This document shows positions 1 through 8,290 of a DNA stretch of 64,000 bases, piece by piece. Both the position numbers and the translations under genes were made by a program. The notes beneath the pieces were generated by a model that saw nothing but the letters and a program-made list of their open reading frames with translations, searched no databases and was not told where the DNA came from. Position 1 is the stretch's first letter. Every line of letters begins with the position of its first letter. The stretch comes from an uncultured SAR86 cluster bacterium (GTDB taxonomy: Bacteria; Pseudomonadota; Gammaproteobacteria; Magnimaribacterales; D2472): contig CACHII010000001.1 in NCBI GenBank assembly GCA_902579825.1, forward strand, positions 140,832 through 204,831, written 5' to 3'.

Positions 1-92
1 ACTACATTGAAATTGCTTTTAGCAAAATGCTCCGCCATTGTCTTTCCAATACCCCTCGATGCTCCAGATATAAATATGTTTTTCTTTGTCAT
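1..92 (-). CDS. fabG: 3-oxoacyl-ACP reductase FabG, N-terminal fragment
   Basis: This is the first 30 residues of a short-chain dehydrogenase cut off by the window edge. The N-terminus shows the nucleotide-binding glycine motif SGASRGIG followed by a helix, as in FabG, which reduces 3-oxoacyl-ACP with NADPH in fatty-acid elongation. Its ATG overlaps the TGA stop of fabD in an ATGA, so the two are translationally coupled. Position directly after fabD supports FabG over other short-chain dehydrogenases, but the rest of the protein is outside the window. Confidence 0.8.
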   Translation of the reverse strand, partial: MTKKNIFISGASRGIGKTMAEHFAKSNFNV

Positions 93-1009
93 AAAGCTGA
101 TTTTATATCATTGAAAAAGTTTTCGGATGATGAAGTATAAATATTTTTAATGCCATTAGATTTTGCTAGACCTGTCAAAACTTTGCCAGGACCACACTCA
201 ATAACAATCCCATTTAATGAATTTATATAATTCATTGATTGTGACCATAAAACTGGATTAATTAAATGCGATACTAAATTTTGTCTAAGATTAGATATGT
301 TTTTAGTCTCTGATGCTGTAGTGTTATGAATGATATTGCATTCTGGGAAATTAATTTCAACTTTATTTAGTAAATTTTCAAATTCATTGCTAGCTTTTTC
401 CATTAATTTACAATGAGAGGCTACGGCAACATTAAGTTTGATACATTTCTTGTAACCATTATTTTTTAAATCACTAACAACTGTTTCAACTGCTTTGTTC
501 TCACCTGCGATAACAATTTGTTTGGGTGAGTTAATATTAGCTGTACTTACAATCATATTTTTATCATCTCTAACCTTCATACAAAATTCGTTAATGATAT
601 CAATATCTGTATTTAGAATTGCATACATCGAGCCTTTAAGAGACTTTTCCATAAGCAATCCTCTTTGATAAACCAGTTTCAATGCATCACCTAGAGTTAT
701 AGAATTTGATGCTACTAAAGCAGAGTATTCACCTAATGAGTGTCCACACATCAAATCTGCTTTGAAATTAATTGAATTCTGTAAATGTTTAAAATAAATG
801 AAAGATGTTAATAAAATAGCGGGTTGAGTAATTGAAGTCTTATTTAAATCTTCTTCATTTCCATTTTTAATTAAATCAATAATATCAAAACTAAGAGCTT
901 CTAAAGCTAAGACTCGAAAAGATTCAACTAGTTCAGTTGGCAAATCATCTAACATCCCAATATATTGAGATCCTTGACCGGGAAATAAGATGCTTATATG
1001 CCTAGGCAT
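89..1009 (-). CDS. fabD: malonyl-CoA:ACP transacylase FabD
   Basis: FabD loads malonyl groups onto acyl carrier protein for fatty-acid synthesis in the cytoplasm. The 306 residues match the usual length. The N-terminal FPGQGSQ motif, the nucleophile serine in GHSLGEYSA (Ser91) and the catalytic histidine in VASHCKLM (His199) are all present. It lies between rpmF (4 bases upstream) and fabG (4-base overlap), in one transcript. In many Gammaproteobacteria plsX and fabH sit between rpmF and fabD; both are missing here. Confidence 0.96.
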   Translation of the reverse strand: MPRHISILFPGQGSQYIGMLDDLPTELVESFRVLALEALSFDIIDLIKNGNEEDLNKTSITQPAILLTSFIYFKHLQNSINFKADLMCGHSLGEYSALVASNSITLGDALKLVYQRGLLMEKSLKGSMYAILNTDIDIINEFCMKVRDDKNMIVSTANINSPKQIVIAGENKAVETVVSDLKNNGYKKCIKLNVAVASHCKLMEKASNEFENLLNKVEINFPECNIIHNTTASETKNISNLRQNLVSHLINPVLWSQSMNYINSLNGIVIECGPGKVLTGLAKSNGIKNIYTSSSENFFNDIKSAL

Positions 1010-1013
1010 ACTT

Positions 1014-1220
1014 CTATGTTACGTCTTCTATGTCCTCTTTGATAGGCTTACGAAGATCTTTAATTAATCTACCTTTATAGAAACCATCTTTTGTCATTTG
1101 ATGGCGTAGATGTTTTTCACCTGAAACAGGGTCAACTGATAGAGTTCTACCCTTTAATGCGTCATGAGAACGTCTCTGCCCTCTCCTTGATCTGGTAACT
1201 TTACTTTTTTGTACTGCCAT
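1014..1220 (-). CDS. rpmF: 50S ribosomal protein L32
   Basis: A 68-residue basic protein with the typical L32 N-terminus ([20 protein letters not shown]) and the [19 protein letters not shown] segment. L32 is a structural protein of the large ribosomal subunit. There is no cysteine, so this is the zinc-free form, which is normal for gammaproteobacterial L32. It is first in the short rpmF-fabD-fabG transcript. The usual upstream neighbour yceD is absent; rluC lies upstream instead. Confidence 0.96.
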   Translation of the reverse strand: MAVQKSKVTRSRRGQRRSHDALKGRTLSVDPVSGEKHLRHQMTKDGFYKGRLIKDLRKPIKEDIEDVT

Positions 1221-1276
1221 ACTCTACTCTTAAAAAAGGCTATCCTAACAAAAATTTCCAAATATTGAAATAAAAA

Positions 1277-2161
1277 CTATTTTAGAGCTTTGATTAGCTT
1301 TTTAAATTCATCTGGATAGGTTGCAGTAGCCTTTATTATTTTTGAATTTTGATCTTTAAATGTAATTGATTTTGAATGTAATGCCATAGTTTTTTTAAAG
1401 TTTACGTTAATTGAACTATCAAATATTTCATCGCCATATTTTTTATCAAATAGTATTGGATGATTGATTTGAGATGCATGTATTCGGATTTGATGAGTTC
1501 TACCTGTATAAAGATCGACACTGACTATAGTAGTATTTTTAAGTTGTCTTACAAGTTTAAATATTGATTTAGATTTCTTAAGTTTCAATGAATTATTCTT
1601 ATAAATTTCATTTTCAATAATTCTTTTTTCTTTAAATCTTCCTTTTATAATAGCGATGTAAATTTTCTTTATTTCATTTGTTTTTAATAAATTCGAAAAG
1701 TATTTAACTGATTTTTTATTTTTTGCCAAAACTAAACATCCAGATGTGTGCTTATCTAATCTGTGACAAAGTTCAATATGATTTCCAAACTTCAATCTAA
1801 AAATATCAATAAGTCCAATTCCATTTTTAGAACCAGAATGAACAGCAATATCATTATTTTTATTAGTAACAATATAATTAATATCTTCATAAATAATTTT
1901 TGTTGTGTGTTTTTCTATTAGATCTAAACTAATTTTTTTATTTTGAGCTATCGGTCCATCCAAATACGGTGGAATTCTTACCAAATCATCTATTTTTAAC
2001 TTATAGCTTGGTTTAATGCGTTTAGAATTAACTCTAACTTCACCTTTTCTTATAATGTTATAAATCTTACTTTTTGGTACATTTTTATAAAGTGATAGTA
2101 GATAATTATCTATTCTTCTGTCTGAGTTATCTTGATTAATAATTAATTTTTTGACAGTCAT
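1277..2161 (-). CDS. rluC: 23S rRNA pseudouridine synthase RluC
   Basis: A RluA-family pseudouridine synthase of 294 residues. It has an N-terminal S4 RNA-binding domain (about residues 10-70) and the catalytic motif HRLDKHTSG with the nucleophile Asp136, then the GRTHQIRIH motif near residue 220. RluC in E. coli modifies 23S rRNA U955, U2504 and U2580. Divergent location from rne, the same as in E. coli, favours RluC over RluD. The ATG lies about 190 bases from the rne start, with a shared regulatory interval between. Confidence 0.9.
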   Translation of the reverse strand: MTVKKLIINQDNSDRRIDNYLLSLYKNVPKSKIYNIIRKGEVRVNSKRIKPSYKLKIDDLVRIPPYLDGPIAQNKKISLDLIEKHTTKIIYEDINYIVTNKNNDIAVHSGSKNGIGLIDIFRLKFGNHIELCHRLDKHTSGCLVLAKNKKSVKYFSNLLKTNEIKKIYIAIIKGRFKEKRIIENEIYKNNSLKLKKSKSIFKLVRQLKNTTIVSVDLYTGRTHQIRIHASQINHPILFDKKYGDEIFDSSINVNFKKTMALHSKSITFKDQNSKIIKATATYPDEFKKLIKALK

Positions 2162-2192
2162 GGGTTAAATCTATAGGATAAGAGCTTAAATA

Positions 2193-2315
2193 ACTAGATT
2201 ATTCTAGTAAAAATAAAGAAAGATAAATACAACAGTTAAAATTTAAAGCTCTATTAAGAGCTTATCATGTAAGCAAAAATATATAAGACTTACTGATAGA
2301 TGCTTCAAAAAGCAT
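2193..2315 (+). promoter_or_regulatory. rne leader region with hairpins
   Basis: The 190-base rluC-rne interval contains three clear stem-loops: ACTAGA/TCTAGT at 2193-2208, AAGCTC/GAGCTT at 2246-2263 and ATGCTT/AAGCAT at 2300-2315. An AGGGAG ribosome-binding site sits just before the rne ATG. In E. coli, hairpins in the rne 5' leader let RNase E control its own mRNA level. The hairpins are seen directly; the same autoregulation here is inference. Confidence 0.4.
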
Positions 2316-2351
2316 ACTGCTGAATTATCTTCCTAATTTTAGGGAGAAAAA

Positions 2352-4319
2352 ATGAAAAGAATACTTATTAATTCATCTTACGGGAATGAATTGCGTGTTG
2401 CTCTAGTAGATGGTGCAAAACTTTACGATTTTGATACCGAATCACCTGATAAAACCCTTCTTAAGGGAAGTATATTTAAAGCAACTGTTTCTAGAGTTGA
2501 ATCGAGTCTTGATGCTGCATTTGTAAATTTTGGTTCTGAGCGTCACGGATTCCTTCCGCTTAAAGACTTATCAAATAAATTTTACAAAAAAGATAAAAAA
2601 GGTAAATTTATTTGCACACTTGAAGAAGGAATGGAAATTATTGTTCAAGTTACAAAAGAAGAAAGAGGAACAAAGGGTGCAGCTTTAACTACACAAATTG
2701 GGTTAGCTGGTAGATTTTTAGTCTTAATCCCTAATTCATCTAGATCAGGAGGTATCTCAAGAAGAATAAGTGGGGATGAAAGAGACCAAATTAAAAATAT
2801 ATTAGATAAATTAAATATTCCTGAAAATATGAGTGCAATAGTAAGGACTAATGGTTTAGGAAGAAGTGCTGAAGAGCTGAGTCTTGATCTTAGTTACTTA
2901 CTTGCCTTATGGGATGAAATTAATAATACAACTCCTAATGCAACCTCACCTTCTCTAATTTTTAGAGACGATAAATTAATTGTTAGAGTTGTAAGAGATT
3001 ACTTTAAAGATGATATAGAAGAAATTCTTATTGATGATAAAGATACTTTCAATGAAGCAAAGGAATTTATTGAAGCTGTCATTCCTGATCATGCTGAAAA
3101 AGTAAAATTTTATGATGAAGAAATACCTTTATTCAATAGATATCAAATTGAATCTCAAATTGAACTAGCGTTCCAAAGAGAAATTTCTTTGAATTCTGGA
3201 GGATCGATTGTTATTGATCCAACAGAAGCAATGACCACAATTGATGTTAATTCAGCCAGATCTACAAAAGGCAAAGATATAGAAGAAACTGCATTCAATA
3301 CTAATCTTGAGGCTGCAAATGAAATTGCTAGACAGCTTAGATTAAGAGATGTTGGTGGATTGGTTGTAATTGATTTTATTGATATGACTAATGAAGATAA
3401 TCAGAACAAAGTTGAATCAGCATTCAAAAAAGCAATATATGCAGATAGAGCAAGAGTACAAGTATCAAATATATCAAGGTTTGGATTGCTAGAAATATCG
3501 AGACAAAGACTTAGACCATCGCTTAATGAATCTTATGATATTGAACATGTCTTGGTTAGAGGCCCAAGATCATTAGGTCAATCAATACTAAGAATTATTG
3601 GCGAAGATGCTGCAAAAGAAAATACTGGTGAAATCCTCGTTTATGTTCCTGCAGATGTCGCTAGTTATCTCTTAAATGAAAAAAGATATGACATTATCAA
3701 TATTGAACAGTCAAACAAAATAAAAGTTCTAATAATTGCTGATCCATATAAATCTAGACCATATTATAAGGTAATTAGAATTAAAGCCTCAGATGTTAAA
3801 AAAAATGATTCATACAATTTAACTCCAGATAGTCCTGAACCAAAAATTGATTGGAGAGATAACAATATCGAATCGAAAGCTATGAAACCTTTAGTTGATG
3901 GTGTCAAACCACCAAAAATGCCTAAGAAAAGAAAAGATGGAATTGTTAAATGGTTAAAAACCATTACAGGTATCGAAGTTGAAGAGTCAAAATCTAAGAA
4001 AAATCCAAATAAAAAATTTAAAAGAAAAGGCTTTAAAAACAAATCATCGTCTAATAAAAAATTTAATAAGAAAGTAAAAAAACCAGCTAATAAAAATAAG
4101 CATAAAAAAAATAAACCTTTAAATAAAAATCTTAATAAAAAAACAGTAGAAAAAAAAGTAGATACTAAGCTTGATAAAGGTAACAATAATAAAGTCGATA
4201 TAAATAAAAAAGATGTAAAGAGTATAAAAAAATCTCCAATTAAAGAAATTATTAAAGAAAAAAAAGTAAAAAAAGATATTCCTCAGAGAGCTAAGAATGA
4301 TCCTCGACAAAAAGATTGA
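2352..4319 (+). CDS. rne: ribonuclease E, short and without the zinc-link cysteines
   Basis: RNase E is the endonuclease that starts mRNA decay and matures rRNA and tRNA. The N-terminus (MKRILINSSYGNELRVALVDG), the S1 domain (about 37-120) and both catalytic aspartate motifs, TTIDVNSAR and VVIDFIDM, fit RNase E rather than RNase G. The conserved zinc-link, C404-P-R-C407 in E. coli, reads G404-P-R-S407 here, and the residues after it are deleted. The C-terminal part from about residue 520 is a short Lys/Asn-rich tail in place of the approximately 530-residue E. coli scaffold; no enolase or RhlB site is recognisable. Its 3' end overlaps convergent nudC by 29 bases. Confidence 0.95.
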   Translation: MKRILINSSYGNELRVALVDGAKLYDFDTESPDKTLLKGSIFKATVSRVESSLDAAFVNFGSERHGFLPLKDLSNKFYKKDKKGKFICTLEEGMEIIVQVTKEERGTKGAALTTQIGLAGRFLVLIPNSSRSGGISRRISGDERDQIKNILDKLNIPENMSAIVRTNGLGRSAEELSLDLSYLLALWDEINNTTPNATSPSLIFRDDKLIVRVVRDYFKDDIEEILIDDKDTFNEAKEFIEAVIPDHAEKVKFYDEEIPLFNRYQIESQIELAFQREISLNSGGSIVIDPTEAMTTIDVNSARSTKGKDIEETAFNTNLEAANEIARQLRLRDVGGLVVIDFIDMTNEDNQNKVESAFKKAIYADRARVQVSNISRFGLLEISRQRLRPSLNESYDIEHVLVRGPRSLGQSILRIIGEDAAKENTGEILVYVPADVASYLLNEKRYDIINIEQSNKIKVLIIADPYKSRPYYKVIRIKASDVKKNDSYNLTPDSPEPKIDWRDNNIESKAMKPLVDGVKPPKMPKKRKDGIVKWLKTITGIEVEESKSKKNPNKKFKRKGFKNKSSSNKKFNKKVKKPANKNKHKKNKPLNKNLNKKTVEKKVDTKLDKGNNNKVDINKKDVKSIKKSPIKEIIKEKKVKKDIPQRAKNDPRQKD

Positions 4320-5103
4320 TCAGCTTACCAGATAAACTTGTTGGTGGAGGCACGTAAGGTAAATTTTCAACTGTATACCAATCAGCCTCAACAATTTCGT
4401 TCTCATCTATAACAATTTCACCTGAATCATATTCGCATTTAAATCCAAGCATTAATTGTGATGGAAATGGCCATGGCTGACTTCCAACATATTCTACATT
4501 TCTTATTTTAATGCCAACCTCCTCCATAACCTCTCTTTCAACAGTTTCTTCTGCCGATTCTGATACTTCCACAAACCCTGCTAATACACTAAAGAGCCCT
4601 TCTGGAAATAAATTATTTCTTGCTAATAATATCTGATTACCTCTCGTAATCATTACTAATACACATGGTGATATTTGAGGATAGATCATTGATGATGTCG
4701 AAGGACAACAAAATGCTTGTTCTTTATCATTAAATTGATTTAATTCTCCTGAATATCCGGAATATTTATTACTTTTTATCCAATGTAGAAGTTGATTTGC
4801 CCTGCCCATTAAAACAATATCTTCTGGCTCTGACATTGCTAACAAATGTCTTATATCAATTTCAACAAGAGATTTATAACCAATATTTATATCATTTTGA
4901 TAATTTGAAATATCTACTGCAAATATATCATTACCATTATTAGCGATTCCAACATATAAATGATCTTTAACATTAATATCTAAAAAATTTTCATCTAATA
5001 AAAATGTCTTTAAGTTTGGTTCATATATAATTTTATTATTTTTAAAAATAATTAAAATATTGTTATTTTTAGCCTTAATGTCAAAAAATCTTTTAAAATG
5101 CAT
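4291..5103 (-). CDS. nudC: NADH pyrophosphatase / NAD-cap decapping Nudix hydrolase NudC
   Basis: NudC hydrolyses NAD(H) to NMN(H) and AMP and removes NAD caps from RNA. A complete Nudix box runs from Gly176 to Ile198 and ends REVMEEVGI. The NudC-specific SQPWPFPS motif follows at about 208-215. The zinc ribbon is degenerate: the first CxxC pair is Ser115/Ser118 and the second keeps only one aligned cysteine (Cys132). At 270 residues it is near normal length. Its stop lies inside the convergent rne gene. Confidence 0.93.
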   Translation of the reverse strand: MHFKRFFDIKAKNNNILIIFKNNKIIYEPNLKTFLLDENFLDINVKDHLYVGIANNGNDIFAVDISNYQNDINIGYKSLVEIDIRHLLAMSEPEDIVLMGRANQLLHWIKSNKYSGYSGELNQFNDKEQAFCCPSTSSMIYPQISPCVLVMITRGNQILLARNNLFPEGLFSVLAGFVEVSESAEETVEREVMEEVGIKIRNVEYVGSQPWPFPSQLMLGFKCEYDSGEIVIDENEIVEADWYTVENLPYVPPPTSLSGKLINLFVEDHS

Positions 5104-5126
5104 GTTAAATTTAATTGTAAATAAAA

Positions 5127-6632
5127 ATGTTAAGTGAAATTCAAAAACTTTTTCTTGGTGATGCTCCTGGTTGGTATAAGTCTACCATATTAGGGTTTCT
5201 CTTATTTAATCCAATCTTATTACTTATATTAAATTTAACATCGCCCGAAAATGCAGGATTTATTCTAGGATGGATTCTACTACTCCAATTTATTTTTACT
5301 TTGGCAATGGCTTTAAAATGTTACCCTCTTCAGCCTGGTGGTCTATTGGCAATCGAAGCTTTAATCTTGGGATTAACATCAACTGATACCGTTTATTACG
5401 AAATACAACAAAACCTAAAAGTAATTTTGTTATTGGTATTCATGGTTGCTGGTATATATTTCATGAAAAATTTAATGTTAACAATATTTACTAAACTTTT
5501 ATTAGGAATCAGGTCAAAAACATTATTATCTTTTTTGTTTTGCATATCAGCAGCAATATTATCGGCGTTCTTAGATGCTCTTACTGTAACTGCAGTTCTT
5601 ATTGGAGTCATGGTAGGTTTTTACAGAATTTATCACGCTGTGATATCTGGTTACAACTTTGCGGATGAGAATCTTAATTATAAAGATAACTCAAATATAA
5701 ATAGTCTTAATGCTGGTGAGCTTGAAGAGTTTAAAGGTTTCTTAAGAGATCTTGTTATGCATGGAGCAGTAGGAACAGCTCTTGGAGGTGTTTGCACAAC
5801 TGTAGGTGAGCCTCAAAATTTACTTATTGCTGGAAAAGCTGGTTGGGATTTCATGGAATTTTTTATACAAATGGCTCCAATTACAATGCCTATTTTATTT
5901 ACTGGATTATTAACATGCATTATCGTGGAGAAGTTTTCAATTGCAGGATTTGGAAACCAGTTACCATTAAACGTTAGAGAGGTCTTTAACGATTACTCCA
6001 AATATAGAAATGAAAATATAACTCTAAAGGATAAGACTGAATTACTAATTGAATCAGTGGTATTAATTTTCTTAGTTTTTGCTCTTGCTTTTAGTATTGC
6101 AGCTGTAGGTTTGATTGGACTTAGTGTAATGGTATTACTTACTGCTTTTAAGGGAATAACTCATGAACATAAATTAGGCGATGCATTTCATGAAGCTCTT
6201 CCTTTTACTGCTCTTTTAGCAGTTTTCTTTGCAATCGTAAGTGTTATATATGATCAAAAACTTTTTGAACCAGTGATTTTATATGTATTAGCACAGCCTG
6301 AAGCAGTTCAGCCATCTTTATTTTATGTCGCAAATGGCTTTTTATCTGCAGTTAGTGATAATGTATTTGTTGCAACAATTTACATCGGTCAAATTGCAGA
6401 AAAAATACCTGTTGGCACAGAACAGTTTAATAATCTAGCCATTGCAATTAATGTTGGAACAAATATACCCAGTATTGCAACACCTAATGGTCAAGCAGCC
6501 TTTTTGTTTCTATTAACTTCTGCTCTAGCACCTTTAATTAATTTATCATATCTAAGAATGGTGTATATGGCTCTTCCATATACTATTATTCTTTCAATTG
6601 TCGGCTATATATCTATTGCTAATATTCTTTAA
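5127..6632 (+). CDS. nhaB: Na+/H+ antiporter NhaB
   Basis: A polytopic inner-membrane protein of 501 residues, close to E. coli NhaB (about 513). The N-terminus (LFLGDAPGWYKSTILGFLLF), the segment AFLDALTVTAVLIGVMVGFY and the GEPQNLLIAGKAGW segment are characteristic. NhaB exchanges internal Na+ for protons and helps marine bacteria keep sodium out and hold internal pH. Its TAA shares one base with the dusA ATG, so the pair is co-transcribed. The region between divergent nudC and nhaB is only 23 bases, so their promoters must overlap neighbouring coding DNA. Confidence 0.95.
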   Translation: MLSEIQKLFLGDAPGWYKSTILGFLLFNPILLLILNLTSPENAGFILGWILLLQFIFTLAMALKCYPLQPGGLLAIEALILGLTSTDTVYYEIQQNLKVILLLVFMVAGIYFMKNLMLTIFTKLLLGIRSKTLLSFLFCISAAILSAFLDALTVTAVLIGVMVGFYRIYHAVISGYNFADENLNYKDNSNINSLNAGELEEFKGFLRDLVMHGAVGTALGGVCTTVGEPQNLLIAGKAGWDFMEFFIQMAPITMPILFTGLLTCIIVEKFSIAGFGNQLPLNVREVFNDYSKYRNENITLKDKTELLIESVVLIFLVFALAFSIAAVGLIGLSVMVLLTAFKGITHEHKLGDAFHEALPFTALLAVFFAIVSVIYDQKLFEPVILYVLAQPEAVQPSLFYVANGFLSAVSDNVFVATIYIGQIAEKIPVGTEQFNNLAIAINVGTNIPSIATPNGQAAFLFLLTSALAPLINLSYLRMVYMALPYTIILSIVGYISIANIL

Positions 6633-7603
6633 TGACCAAAAAATCATCTCATAAATTTTGCATTGCTCCAATGATGCAATATACAGATATGCATGATAGA
6701 TACTTATTGAGATTAATTTCAAAAAAAGTTTTTCTATACACTGAAATGATTGCGACAGGATCTTTGGTTTATGGAAAATGCTTTGATCAACTTGAATTTA
6801 ACAATGAAGAACATCCTGTTGGAGTTCAATTAGGCGGCTCTAATCTAGATGATCTAGTTGAATGTTCAAAAAAATGTGAACAATATGGTTACGATGAAAT
6901 AAACTTAAATGTAGGTTGTCCGTCAGATAGAGTACAAAAGGGAAAATTTGGGGCTTGTTTAATGTTAGAACCCAAACTTGTAACTGAATGTCTGTTAAAT
7001 ATGCGAAACGTTGTTGATATACCTGTATCAATTAAATGTAGGCTGGGTGTTAATAATCATGAATCATATGAGTTTTTGCATAATTTTGTTTCTATTGTTA
7101 GTCAATCTGGGGTTACAACATTTATTATTCATGCCAGAAATGGAATACTAAAAGGACTAAGTCCTAGACAGAATAGAAATATACCTCCACTAAAATATAA
7201 CTACGTTTATAAACTTAAAAAAGACTTTCCTCATCTAGAGATAGTAATTAATGGCGGAATTAAAAATCTTGATCAATCTGAAACTCATCTGAAATCTGTT
7301 GATGGTGTAATGATAGGTAGAGCTGCATATGAAAATCCATTTATGTTAAAAGATGTAGATTCAAGATTTTTCAATCAAGAATATTGCATAGAATCAAAAA
7401 AACAAGTTCTTAATAAATATTTTGAATATGTTGATAGACAATTAAAAAATGGTCATGATCTAGCTAGAATGATGAAACATCTATTTGGTCTTTCTAGAGG
7501 CGATAAACATGCAAAAACCTTCAGAATAAAAATTCTAGAAGTGATAAAGGACAGGCAACTTCAAAAACATAAAAAAGATCTAGAAGAATTATTAATCTAT
7601 TAA
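6632..7603 (+). CDS. dusA: tRNA-dihydrouridine synthase DusA
   Basis: A flavoprotein that reduces uridine 20/20a in the tRNA D-loop using NADPH. The 323 residues contain the N-terminal IAPMMQYTD flavin-binding motif, GCPSDRVQ, the catalytic cysteine in KFGACLM (Cys109), and NGGIK and MIGRAAYENP, which bind FMN phosphate. The FLYTEM and DRVQKG segments place it in the DusA branch rather than DusB or DusC. Its 3' end overlaps the convergent mlaA-like gene by 12 bases. Confidence 0.93.
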   Translation: MTKKSSHKFCIAPMMQYTDMHDRYLLRLISKKVFLYTEMIATGSLVYGKCFDQLEFNNEEHPVGVQLGGSNLDDLVECSKKCEQYGYDEINLNVGCPSDRVQKGKFGACLMLEPKLVTECLLNMRNVVDIPVSIKCRLGVNNHESYEFLHNFVSIVSQSGVTTFIIHARNGILKGLSPRQNRNIPPLKYNYVYKLKKDFPHLEIVINGGIKNLDQSETHLKSVDGVMIGRAAYENPFMLKDVDSRFFNQEYCIESKKQVLNKYFEYVDRQLKNGHDLARMMKHLFGLSRGDKHAKTFRIKILEVIKDRQLQKHKKDLEELLIY

Positions 7604-8290
7604 GAAGTCATCCATATCATCAACAAAGTCATCTTGTACATCTATGCCGTCTTTAACTTCATACTGAATTGATTGGATATATGCATCTTTAACAAATGCA
7701 TATTTATCTCCTGAAAGAAGTGATTCAACATCTAATAGCCTTTCTCTTGTCTCAATAGCATCAATTGATTTCAGAGTAATATTTACATCAGTTTCAGTCA
7801 TATGAAATGTAACTGATAAAAATGATGATACTGGCTTACTGAAAGTATCTCTTAGAGTCGAAGGACCTAAACCTGGAAGCATGATATATGGACCCTCTCC
7901 TACTCCCCATACTGCCAAAGTTTGTCCAAAGTCCTCTTCATGCCTTTCTAGACCCATTTTAGATGCCACATCAATAAATCCACCCAAACCGACAGTTGAG
8001 TTAATAAGGAATCTAGTTAAATCATTTGCAGATTTTTTCGGTTTACCTTGTAATAGTTGATTCACGCACGTATCTACCTCTTCTAAATTATTAAAAAAAT
8101 TTGTTATTCCATTTTTAATTCTAGGTGGAAATTTAGAATAGAATTTAGCAGTTGGTTTTAAGATTTTTTCATCTAAATTTTCATTTAATTCAAATGTTTT
8201 TCGATTTATATTTTCAAAAGGATCATTAACTTCATTTGAATAAATTGCAACTGAGAATATAAAAGTAATGATAATAAAAATTTTATTCAT
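7592..8290 (-). CDS. mlaA: MlaA/VacJ-family phospholipid-transport protein without lipobox
   Basis: MlaA is the outer-membrane part of the Mla pathway, which removes mislocalised phospholipids from the outer leaflet. The 232 residues carry the family start NDPFENINRKTFELNENLD and the central NLLQGKP-like, GLGGFIDVA, EEDFGQTLAVWG and GPYIMLPGLGPSTLRD segments. A signal peptide is present at residues 1-18, but there is no lipobox cysteine; the only Cys is near residue 73. This differs from E. coli MlaA, which is a lipoprotein. The start overlaps the mrp stop in an ATGA. A short acidic C-terminal tail follows the family domain. Confidence 0.85.
   Translation of the reverse strand: MNKIFIIITFIFSVAIYSNEVNDPFENINRKTFELNENLDEKILKPTAKFYSKFPPRIKNGITNFFNNLEEVDTCVNQLLQGKPKKSANDLTRFLINSTVGLGGFIDVASKMGLERHEEDFGQTLAVWGVGEGPYIMLPGLGPSTLRDTFSKPVSSFLSVTFHMTETDVNITLKSIDAIETRERLLDVESLLSGDKYAFVKDAYIQSIQYEVKDGIDVQDDFVDDMDDFLID

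Noticed and set aside
3764-4310. Long open frames on the minus strand opposite the rne tail
   Set aside because: They are the complement of a Lys/Asn-rich coding tail and translate to Phe/Leu-rich low-complexity sequence without family motifs.
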